From Spirochaetales bacterium (GTDB lineage: Bacteria; Spirochaetota; Spirochaetia; DSM-27196; SLST01), in the NCBI GenBank assembly GCA_028284845.1, contig JANQQY010000297.1, positions 1 through 22,818 of the forward strand: a DNA stretch of 22,818 nt, given 5' to 3'. Every line of letters begins with the position of its first letter. The first letter of the stretch is position 1. The notes beneath the pieces were generated by a model. It worked only from the letters and a program-made list of their open reading frames with translations. It was not told the origin of the DNA and searched no databases. Shown piece by piece: positions 6,865 through 15,400 of this stretch. The translations under genes were made by a program, and so were the position numbers.

Positions 6865-7106
6865 CTTATATCTCCGAACGTGAGGATGGTGGGCGGATCA
6901 AACCGGGTTTCGTACTTTATGCCGTCCACCTCGAATACATTAGGTGGTCCAGGTTCATCCCAACCGAAATGCAGATGGGGAGCTGTTGTCTTTCCAGTCA
7001 TACCCACGTTTCCTAAATGGCCACCTGCGGGAACGGTGTCCCCAGCCGCAACAACAACAGAATCAAGGTGCCCATAAAGAGACTGTGCCCCAGACGGGTG
7101 TCGCAC
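6861..7106 (-). pseudogene. Displaced toxin tip, M23 (LytM) peptidase C-terminal half
   Basis: 81 residues from a GTG at 7106, starting RHPSGAQSLYGHLDSVVVAA. It contains the M23 signature YGHL, then GDTVPAGGHLGNVGMTGKTT and the zinc-binding PHLHF (His44-Leu-His46). The upstream half with the first zinc ligands (the H-x3-D pair) is missing, so the fragment cannot be a complete peptidase. It begins where the duplicated immunity block ends (about 7110), pointing to a recombination junction inside the toxin domain. An exported immunity candidate follows with a 4-base overlap. Confidence 0.75.
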
Positions 7107-7581
7107 TACAACGGATACTAAGCCTAGTACGCGCCTTGATTGTTCTGTCGTAGGAGGGATGGACTGGGGCGCTCCTCACTCTTTCTGGTTGGAGCCAAAG
7201 AACCTCGCCAGCCTTCTCAGTAGGCGCGATTCTGCTCTTTTTTTTCTTCCACGCTTCGATGTATTGCACATACGATGCGACGACGATAGAGAGAGACTCC
7301 CTCTCACTAGGCTGGATTTCGTAGCCTACATGATCAAGAGAATGAAGCAGTCGTTTCCTCAACTCGTCTTGATGGGTGGGAACCTGCTCACTCAGCGTGA
7401 TCTTTATCTCATCAGCGTAGTTGGCGATGATGGACAGCGATCGACCCCTTGCGTCGAACCCCTCAAAGATGCCCGCGTTCACATCAATTGCCTCAAGGTA
7501 TTGAGCAGCATCTGCGACTCTCATGAACATATCCACGTGCGAACCCTCGAAGACGAAGATCGGATACTCTATCTCCCGCAT
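7063..7581 (-). CDS. Immunity protein, duplicated copy with frameshifted C-terminus
   Basis: Paralogue of the immunity gene at 9022-9426, near-identical over most of its length (for example RSLSIIANYADEIKITLSEQ and VPTHQDELRKRLLH). An extra base in a homopolymer (eight A on the coding strand, at 7245-7238, against seven in the other copy) shifts the frame after about residue 115. The original end, RRLARFFGFNQKE, becomes an unrelated tail that runs to 7063 into the M23 fragment. In the original frame the gene would stop near 7177. The conserved body may still fold. Slippage in the A-run could switch between the two ends. Confidence 0.75.
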   Translation of the reverse strand: MREIEYPIFVFEGSHVDMFMRVADAAQYLEAIDVNAGIFEGFDARGRSLSIIANYADEIKITLSEQVPTHQDELRKRLLHSLDHVGYEIQPSERESLSIVVASYVQYIEAWKKKKSRIAPTEKAGEVLWLQPERVRSAPVHPSYDRTIKARTRLSIRCSATPVWGTVSLWAP

Positions 7582-7642
7582 GACTAGAACTTATCCCAGA
7601 ACGAAGTGTCGGGACCCATCTTCTGCCACGGTCTGTGTCGCG
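7110..7642 (-). repeat. Duplicated toxin-tip/immunity block, left copy
   Basis: Matches 8957-9487 over about 531 bases at high identity by eye, in the same orientation. It contains the last 18 codons of the RHS toxin plus stop, the whole immunity gene, and the head of a further toxin fragment (encoding YDRTIKARTRLSIR). At least two single-base indels distinguish the copies, one in the A/T run and one near 7155. Confidence 0.85.
7584..7642 (-). pseudogene. RHS toxin C-terminal tip remnant (18 codons)
   Basis: Encodes RHRPWQKMGPDTSFWDKF and a TAG stop, differing in one residue (K for R) from the end of the intact 2097-residue RHS toxin. The rest of the toxin is absent; the sequence upstream belongs to a different immunity gene, whose stop is at 7659-7657. 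It lies 2 bases before the duplicated immunity gene, as in the parent locus. Confidence 0.88.
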
Positions 7643-7656
7643 ATGGGCTGTTGATG

Positions 7657-8205
7657 TCACGGATACACAGGCCACTCGTCGTCGTCACCAACCCATGGCT
7701 TGTACCTGATAGTCGTTTGCGTTCGCTTCGTCCACGGCCAGTGGAGCCCGGAGGCTCTGCCGCGCCTGGTCGGGACACGTTCGTTCGTACGTGACCGTTC
7801 GAAGTAGGTAAACACGTCACGAACGAGCTTCCCTCGGATCTCGGACCGAACCTCAGTGATCGGACTCACCAACACACTCGGGATTGTTTCCTGGATCTCA
7901 TCCCAACTCAGGTAGTCATCAAGGTCTGCCTGCTCTATCAGCTCTACATACCCCCGCAAAAAAAATACAAGGGAAACGTCACTATGGTCGCCTCTGACGA
8001 AGAGTGACGTCAGAGGACAGTATGCGTCTTCTTTTCCTCTAATCTCGAGCCAGACCTCCGGTGGATCAATAATCGTCTTGGTCCTACTCCGGTCAATCCT
8101 GTCAATTGGAATCGCCGCCAGGCGCTCGATGACACCAAGAACTCTGTCGTCGCTATAAAGACCGCCGTCTGCCAATAGGCGCAAGAGGTACTCGTTCGTC
8201 GTCAT
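7657..8205 (-). CDS. Candidate immunity protein, family B, full-length copy
   Basis: 182 residues from the ATG at 8205 (MTTNEYLLRLLADGGLYSDD); the frame is open to a GTG at 8247. Soluble, with no signal or membrane helix. It is a divergent paralogue of the next upstream gene (8357-8827). Shared features are an IDRxRT segment, an xADLDDYL / DVDLNDYE segment, PITEVRSEIRGKLVRDVFTYF versus PITETKTVVSGKAVRAVFHY, and the end WPWTKR...YKPWV. Function unknown; position in the array and cytosolic character suggest immunity against a cytosol-acting toxin. Its stop is followed directly by the toxin-tip remnant at 7642-7584. Confidence 0.65.
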   Translation of the reverse strand: MTTNEYLLRLLADGGLYSDDRVLGVIERLAAIPIDRIDRSRTKTIIDPPEVWLEIRGKEDAYCPLTSLFVRGDHSDVSLVFFLRGYVELIEQADLDDYLSWDEIQETIPSVLVSPITEVRSEIRGKLVRDVFTYFERSRTNERVPTRRGRASGLHWPWTKRTQTTIRYKPWVGDDDEWPVYP

Positions 8206-8356
8206 TAGCGTCCGTATCCTATCGAGACGAGCGAACCCCCACCGCACTCAGCGGCGTTCACCGGGGTGTGAGTCCTCAAGCATGATGGTAACTCAGATCG
8301 TCGTGATCGTTCTCCACCCATGGTTCGTACGTCACTGTCCGCGAGGACCGCTTCTC

Positions 8357-8827
8357 TCATGGCCAGCAAAGCCTTTGGATGCCCACGTACCGGCATTTCG
8401 TCCTTTCGGGATTCGGCAAGAAATAGTGGAAGACTGCCCGTACAGCTTTCCCGCTGACGACAGTCTTTGTCTCAGTGATCGGAGTCCACAGGAGTTCAGA
8501 TATTGCCATTTTCGTGCCTGGTAGCTCTTCGTAGTCGTTGAGATCCACGTCAGCGATGACCTGCCCTATATCATCAAGAGTGAAGTAGAACATGCGGCGA
8601 CTGTTATCTTTCAACCCTACGTCTATGCCGAGTAGACAGTGGGCATCCCCGTTGCTGACGATATCCAATACAGCATGGGAGTCGCTCACGAACGCCGTCG
8701 TTCGTTGCCGATCGATTCTTCCTAACTCGATGGCTCCCATCGGGTCGACGATCTGTGTAAACATCTGCACGGCTTGCGGTACGTTCTGCGACACAACGCT
8801 CAAGAGAAACTCAACGGTTTCCTTCAT
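8357..8827 (-). CDS. Candidate immunity protein, family B, shortened by a stop codon
   Basis: 156 residues starting MKETVEFLLSVVSQNVPQAV; soluble. Homologous along its length to the gene at 7657-8205. It ends at a TGA where the paralogue has TGG (Trp): CWP-stop against HWPWTKR. The frame beyond the stop still encodes the paralogue-like tail EKRSSRTVTYEPWVENDHDD to a second stop at 8278-8276. About 26 residues have therefore been lost by a point mutation. It starts 22 bases after the stop of a toxin-tip fragment ending GHWHIWY, which it may once have neutralised. Confidence 0.68.
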   Translation of the reverse strand: MKETVEFLLSVVSQNVPQAVQMFTQIVDPMGAIELGRIDRQRTTAFVSDSHAVLDIVSNGDAHCLLGIDVGLKDNSRRMFYFTLDDIGQVIADVDLNDYEELPGTKMAISELLWTPITETKTVVSGKAVRAVFHYFLPNPERTKCRYVGIQRLCWP

Positions 8828-8849
8828 TTCTCACCCAATCCCCATACAG

Positions 8850-9011
8850 TCAGTACCAGATATGCCAGTGACCACCAAGGAACTCTCTGAGCCGCTGATT
8901 GGCTTCCCGAAGCTGAGGATTGCCAATCTCGACGGCGTACTTGGGCGACGCACCCCAACGGACACTAAGCCTAGTATGCGCCTTGATTGTTCTGTCATAG
9001 GGGGATGGACT
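8850..9011 (-). pseudogene. Displaced toxin tip ending GHWHIWY
   Basis: About 50 codons with no start of their own, read from just after the end of the RHS immunity gene: YDRTIKAHTRLSVRWGASPK, then YAVEIGNPQLREANQRLREF, then GHWHIWY and a TGA at 8852-8850. The compact Arg/His/Trp-rich end with a following immunity-like gene (22 bases on) is what a polymorphic-toxin C-terminus looks like. Its head is duplicated at 7110-7155, where it is fused to the M23 fragment instead. I cannot name its activity. Confidence 0.6.
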
Positions 9012-9487
9012 GGGGCGATCCTCACTCTTTCTGGTTGAAGCCAAAGAACCTCGCCAGCCTTCTCAGTAGGCGCGATTCTGCTCTTTTTTTCTTCCACGCT
9101 TCGATGTATCGCACATACGATTCGACGACGAGTGAGAGAGACTCCCTCTCACTCGGCTGGATTTCGTAGCCTACATGATCAAGATAATGAAGCAGTCGTT
9201 TCCTCAATTCGTCTTGATGGGTGGGAACCTGCTCACTTAGCGTGATCTTAATCTCATCAGCGTAGTTGGCGATGATGGACAGCGATCGACCGCCTGCGTC
9301 GAATCCCTCAAAGATGCCGTCGTTCACGTCAATTGTTTCAACTTCCAGCGTAGCATCCTCGAGCCTCATGTACCCATTGACATCCCAACCCTCGATGATA
9401 AAGATCGGATACTCTATCTCCTGCATGACTAGAACCTATCCCAGAACGATGTGTCGGGACCCATCTTCTGCCACGGTCTGTGTCGCG
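8957..9487 (-). repeat. Duplicated toxin-tip/immunity block, right (parental) copy
   Basis: Same-orientation match to 7110-7642. Here the block is continuous with the intact RHS gene at its upstream edge, so this is the likely source. It ends inside the toxin fragment at 8850-9011. Confidence 0.85.
9022..9426 (-). CDS. Cognate immunity protein of the RHS toxin
   Basis: 134 residues starting MQEIEYPIFIIEGWDVNGYM and ending RRLARFFGFNQKE. Soluble and acidic, with a helix-rich C-terminal half (EIQPSERESLSLVVESYVRY, then IEAWKKKRAESRLLRRL). It starts 2 bases after the stop of the RHS toxin, the standard place for the cognate immunity gene, and is presumably translated together with it. No signal peptide, so it acts in the cytosol, which implies a cytosol-acting toxin domain. 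An A7 run (9090-9084 on the coding strand) is a slippage site; the duplicate at 7063-7581 has A8 and is frameshifted. Family not recognised. Confidence 0.8.
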   Translation of the reverse strand: MQEIEYPIFIIEGWDVNGYMRLEDATLEVETIDVNDGIFEGFDAGGRSLSIIANYADEIKITLSEQVPTHQDELRKRLLHYLDHVGYEIQPSERESLSLVVESYVRYIEAWKKKRAESRLLRRLARFFGFNQKE

Positions 9488-12400
9488 GGAGCCCTTGCCC
9501 TTCCAATGGCTTTCCGTTTGGACCGATTCTCCGCCGATGATAGTGAGGGAACTTTCCTTGCGGGTGGCCTGTTCGATTACCAAAAGGTGCAAGACGGAAA
9601 TTGCTCCCGATCGTGATCTCACGCCCTGCAACACCAAAGCCAAGGGTCTTTGCTGCGTAGAACGCTTTGCCAATGAACAGGAATTGATCGACTGCACCCG
9701 CGAGCCATAGCCCCACACCTTTCAGGATTTCTCCTTCAGCCAGATGGTCAATCGCCTGGTCAATCTCCGTATGTCCAGGAAACCAGTGAAAGTCGATCCC
9801 GTGCTGATCGGCCGCAGCAGCGAAGTCAGGGAACGAGAAGATGTCGATCACGTCGTTGGTGCCAGGTAGCCATAGCGGCGATCGTGGATCGAACAGGACC
9901 GGGGGCTTAGGTGCTGGTATGTCACCTTCTGGATATTCAACCGCAGGCTCCCCCGCCCGTCTTCTATTGTCGTCGACGGCTTCCTTCTCCTCGTCCGTCA
10001 GCTCTTGGACGGTGCTGCCACCACCGTTGTCGTCGGCCGTAAATTCGACCGACGCTAGTCCACTCCGATCCACCCGCCTCACCGGATTCCCCCCAGCATA
10101 CTGATACCAGTTCCCTCCATCCCTGGCCGGATCCGCCGTCAGGAACCTCCCCGTCTCAGGGTCATAGTACCTCGCGTTGAAGTAGACAAGCCCTGATCCG
10201 TCATACTGCTTCCCGGTGTAGTGCGCGAGGAACTCATTGGTCTGCACCGTATGAGTCTTCTCCCCGTACGCCGAGTAGCTGAAGTTGTCTGTGACCGTTC
10301 CTGCATCCGAGTAGACGACCCGGCACGATCCCAGGTGGTCATTCGCGAAGAACCGGAGCTCATCGGTCGAAGGATAGACCCGTCGGTACTGTCCAAGGAT
10401 GGCCGGTAGCAATGGATTCGGTGAGATCAGGTTGAACCGGCTTTCTACGAGGGAGACACTTGTTCCGTTGTCCTCATACTCATCCTGGCAGAGGATTTCG
10501 TTCCCCTCATACATCGTGTAGGTGATCTTCGTAGCACCGTTGTCTCGGTTCACATCCTCTGCCTTCTTGAACCGGAGTCCTCTTGGAGTGTACCAGTAGT
10601 GATCCTCTGAGGAATCCGTGCGGGTAAGCTCCCGCAGCCGATTGAACTCGTCATATTCAAGTGAGGGGAACCGGTTCGTGATCTCGATGGGGTTTCCCTG
10701 ACCAATCTGAGAGGTACCAGGTGCGTCGTAGGTGTATTCGTGCGTCGTGCCACCAGAGGTGAACGAGGCCACTCTCATCTGATGACCCACCCCGGAGCGC
10801 TCGTAGGAGTAGTTGTCGGCACCCTTGGCTACGATGTTTGATAGCTCATCAAAGCGGTACTCCTCCCCTTCTCCACTCAAGAGCCGGTCCATCCCGTCGT
10901 AGGTGTAGGCGTGGTCGACGGTGGGAGAACTGATTGGCTCAAAGCGCCGAGTGATGTTTCCCACCTGATCACGCTCAAGGTTGAAGTCAAGGCTCTTTGC
11001 GCCACCTTCGTTACTCAAAATCCGTGAAAGGCGCAGGAACCGGTCGTAGGTGCGGCTGAGTACCCGCTCTGCGGTGCTCGCATAGGTGAGGCTCTCCGGG
11101 AGTCCTGCGAAGTTTACCCGTTCAGTGATGAGCGGGGGACCGGAGATCGAGGGAAGCAGCGCTCGCTCAAGGTAGGGTTCCGTGGCATTGCTGCCGGAGA
11201 TGTAGCGCTGCTGTACGAACACCGACTTCGTCCAGTTGGCACTTCCAACGGGTCCGGAGGTCACTGTGGTCGATGTGAGGTTTCCGGCATCATCGTAGGC
11301 GTAGCCGACACTCATCTCTACGCTATCAGCCACCGCTTCCTGGCGACGGCCGGTGACATTGCCAAACCGATCGTAGTCGTAGGTCGTCTTCACGATCTCC
11401 GTTGTTGGAGGATCAGTCGCTGCATCCTCAAACGTACTCACTACAGCGGGGCCGGCGTGAGAGTACTGGGTCGTGTGAAGCGCATACCGGAACCGCTTCG
11501 TCATCGAGTTCGTTGCAACCGCCACCGGCATATCCGCCGTGTTGTAGGCGATATCGAGGGCGACGCCGTTGCGATCAACGGTGCGCGCAATGTTCCCGTT
11601 CATGTCGTACTTCGTGCGGCTCGTTGATCCGTCTGGGTTCACGACCTCCTCGATCATGCTTCTGTTGTTGAACACGTACTCGTAGGCTTCGCCGTTGGGC
11701 ATGACCTGGCGGAGAAGGTTTCCGTTCACGTCGTAGTGGAAGCTCGTAGTGCGCTTCTCGCCTCCGCCGTTGCCCCCGGTCCAGGTGTGGCGCCTGAGGG
11801 CTCCGCGACCAAGCCAGTCGTTTTCAACCTCGACCTGAACAAAACTGGCGCCCTCTCCCGAGGTCCGGTAGGTGCGGGTACGGACACTGTTCTCGGGGTC
11901 GTTGTACTCGGTCTCACTTACCAGCGCCCAGGTGTCATCATCACCGTTGTAGGCACTGTCGGTGGTGCGTTGGTGAACGGCGATCTGGCGGCGTAGGCTG
12001 TCGCGCGTGAAACGGGTGACAACCTGTTTGTCTGATCCGCTCGTGGCCTCAGTGAAGGTGATCGTTTTCGAGGGTTTTCCACTCAGCGGATCGATCTCCG
12101 TTGTGGTCTCCCCAATGATCACCTCCTCGACGTTGAGAGCATCGAACTCTGCCCCCGTATCCGTTGAGGGTTTGATTCGCTGCACCGAAATCGTGCGGTA
12201 GAACTCGTCGTACTCGGTTCTAGTTCGCATCCCAAGAGAATCAGTAAGCGTTATGCGACGCAGTTCGTCCTGGTACTCAGCACGGCGCAGCGTGATATCA
12301 CCAGCCGAACCGTCAAGCCCAATGGTCCGTAGGAGCCGATCCTGGCCATCGTACTGGTACTTCGTGACGAGATTCGGATGAGTCGTGGGGTTGTACCGGT

Positions 12401-15400
12401 TATCATCATCGGCGTCAACGTCGGTCTTTAATCGTACGACTCGCTCAATGAGGCGACCCTTGAGGTCGTAGTCGTACGAGGTCACGATGTACTGCTTTGT
12501 CCCGCCCAGATTCGCGTCAAGCTCCTGGTAGTCCTTGATCACGAGTGACGACTTCACCCCCGCTCCGTACTCCAGATTGACCGTGTTACCTTCCGGGCGC
12601 CTGATGGTGGTCAGGTTGTTCGTTATCGTGTCGTAGACGAACTCTGTGTCGAGAATCCGGTCGGTTGTGATGAAGTCAAGGGTCCCAAACCGAGCGCTTT
12701 CCCAATTGTAGAACTGCTCTGAGGTGACCTCCGGATCTGAGGGTGTCAATCCAGGAAGGGTCCATCTGATGTGATCAACCGGTGGCGTGGCAACATCATC
12801 TGAGTAGAGAACCGGACTTCCGGTGGAGGGGACACCTCGGAAGTCGGCAGCGGGAACCGGTATGGCCTCGGAGGGAATTGAGGTCGCCTCGTACACTCGT
12901 TCTGTAATCAGATTTAGGGTCGAGTCTTCTGCTGTTACATCGTCCAGATCGAACTCGCGGTGGACCTCAAGAACGGTTCCGTCGGTACCAACTTCATCAA
13001 TCGTTGCCGCCACCCGATCCAGGGCGTACTTCTTCTCGTCGTTGAGAATGTGGAGATATCCCGCAGCAAACTGGTTCTGGGTGAACTTCCCGTAGGGGTC
13101 GGCGTCATCAGAGTCGCAGTGGATGGCATACTGAAGATAGCTTGTGTAGACCGGTCGGCCCTCGTAGGACGGAGAGCTCTTTCGCACCATCGCCTTGCGT
13201 CCCCAGAGATCGAATCCGTAGAACTCAGCATATTTGTCGCCGGAGGCGGGCGGCCTGAACTCGCCAATCGTTGGGACACTTCCCTTCAGGCGCGAGAACC
13301 CAATGACCCCAAAGTGCGAGCCGTTCGCGCACGGTCTCCCGAGTTGGTAGCGAGTCCCTTCTACAAAGACCCAATTGTTTCCGTCCTTGCGGAGGAGTCC
13401 CTCTCTCGAGGTTCCCATGAGGAACCCCTTCTGGTCGTAGGCAAAGAAGATGTTCTTCTGGGTAAACTCCTCTGAATCGCCGGTGAGTCTCTGCAGGGCT
13501 GTCGTGATACTCGTGTTCTGAAGCTCAATGTTGTCAGGAGCAAACCCGTACTGATCAACCGGACCGTGGACATCAGCAAAGGTGAAGCCGCTCGTGTACT
13601 CGTCATCAACTCGGGGCTTACCGGCGGCGAAGTACGAGTAGGAGTAGCGTCGTACCTTCCACTCGGAATCGGTATCCGTTCGCTTCTCGTCGACTCTGAC
13701 CACCTTCGGCTTGTTGAGGTAGTAGGCTGAGAATTGAGGATTCCCCATCTCCGCTGCGGTGACAAAGAGAACTTCCTCGTTCTGCAGCGGAGCGAACGAA
13801 AAGTCACGTTCCAGATCCACGTAGTCGTGACTGACTGACACCCCGTCAGGATCATCAAACGACTTCTGGCCTCTACCGGATATCTCACGCACTTCGTTTC
13901 GCATGAGAATGTAGTCGCCGTCGTCAAACGAGTCGTGATCGACGAAAATTCGTCCGGGATCGTCTGAGGATCGTGTGGTGTACCTGCCCGACGTCGCAGA
14001 TCCGCTAAAGAGCACGTAGATATCGTTCTGCTTGGGTCGCTTGGCCAAGACTCCGACCTTGATGCGACCAGCCTTCTCGATCTCTGTGACCTGCACCCAC
14101 TCGGAGACCGGCTTCGCAAACCGCTCGATAAGCCTCTCACGAGCGAGATCTCTACCCTTCTGGAAGATCGAAGGCCACCGTGCGCTCCATCTGTCAAAAT
14201 TCTCCAGCGATTCCGCAAGTTCATTCCGATCAACGTTGAACTCCTCGCGCTCCTCGTCGCGAAGTTCGTAGTGCTTCAAGACGTCCTCAAATGCTTCCTG
14301 GTTGATCCGGCTGATGTTGATCCAATCGTTCACCTGAATGGGAAAGTCGGGCCGCTCAATGAGCAACTCTTGCGTTCCTGAACCGCGTCGGACGACACCG
14401 GTATGGAAGTTCTTCGTGTTGTAGTTGTGAGTAGCGAATCCGCCCATGGCAAACCGGTAGGTCACCGTGCCGCCGGCGGGGTTGGTTACTCGCACAAAGT
14501 CGGTTGTCGTGTTTGGTTCTGAAGTAAGGGAATACGCGTAGGTGACGGCCTGGATGGGAGCGAGATACTGCGAGTCGTCAGCTTCAATTCCCGTATTGAA
14601 CCCAGGAATCTGATCGGTCGTGCGCAGGGTGTCCACGGTCTCGTAGGAAAGGAGCCGATTCGACTCGTCAATCGAGAGCCGCGCAAGGAACTGATCGCCC
14701 GCCCCAAAGTCGGTCATGTTGAGTTTGGACGAGAGAAGAATCGCGATCCTCGACTGGGTACCGGCTGCGTAGTAGTAGAACTTCACATGCCGATCGTCAG
14801 AATGCTCAATCCTTTGGATTCGGCCCTTGTGGATGGTGTAGCTGTCACTTCCACTTGGAAGCACGTCAAAAGCGCCACTGACGGTGACTGTTTCTGCGAT
14901 GTCATCCTTTGAGAAGATGACGCGGGTATCGTTGTCGATCGTGATGAGATCACCAACGTCGACCAGGGCGTAATCGCTGGTCTGGATTCCGATCACTTTG
15001 CGGGTTGGGGTACCCACAACGGAACTCGTGAAACTACCCTCCGACTCGCCACCAATTGACTCATAGGTGAACGTGAGGGTGTTCTTGCCCGCTGAGTCGG
15101 TCATTGTCCGGAGGTAGCCGGAATCGTAGAACTCGAGCTTCGACCCATCTGCCTGATACAGCGCGAAACCGCTTTTGAGCACCCTGAATCCGTTCGACGA
15201 GTGTTGTTCGATGGTGCAGGTAATCGTGGCAAGAATCTCCGGAATCACGATGATCGCGGAGGCCTGGGTGCCCGAGAGCGCGGTTTGAATCACGTGATAG
15301 CCTTCGGTCCAGCGCTCGGTTTGCCAGGTCTCCTGCGTGAGAACGTTCTGCAGATCAAATGATCTACCGCCGATCACGACGCGAAACACATCCCAATCTC

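Noticed and set aside
7657..7820. An open frame ending in the toxin tip but starting inside the family-B immunity gene
   Set aside because: Only the last 18 codons match the toxin; the rest is an out-of-frame shadow of the immunity gene.
8357..8368. TGA read as tryptophan (recoding) in the family-B immunity gene
   Set aside because: Many other genes here use TGA as a genuine stop in tight overlaps, so a point mutation is simpler.
11402..13475. Long plus-strand open frames inside the RHS gene
   Set aside because: They are antisense shadows of the RHS reading frame with no family resemblance.
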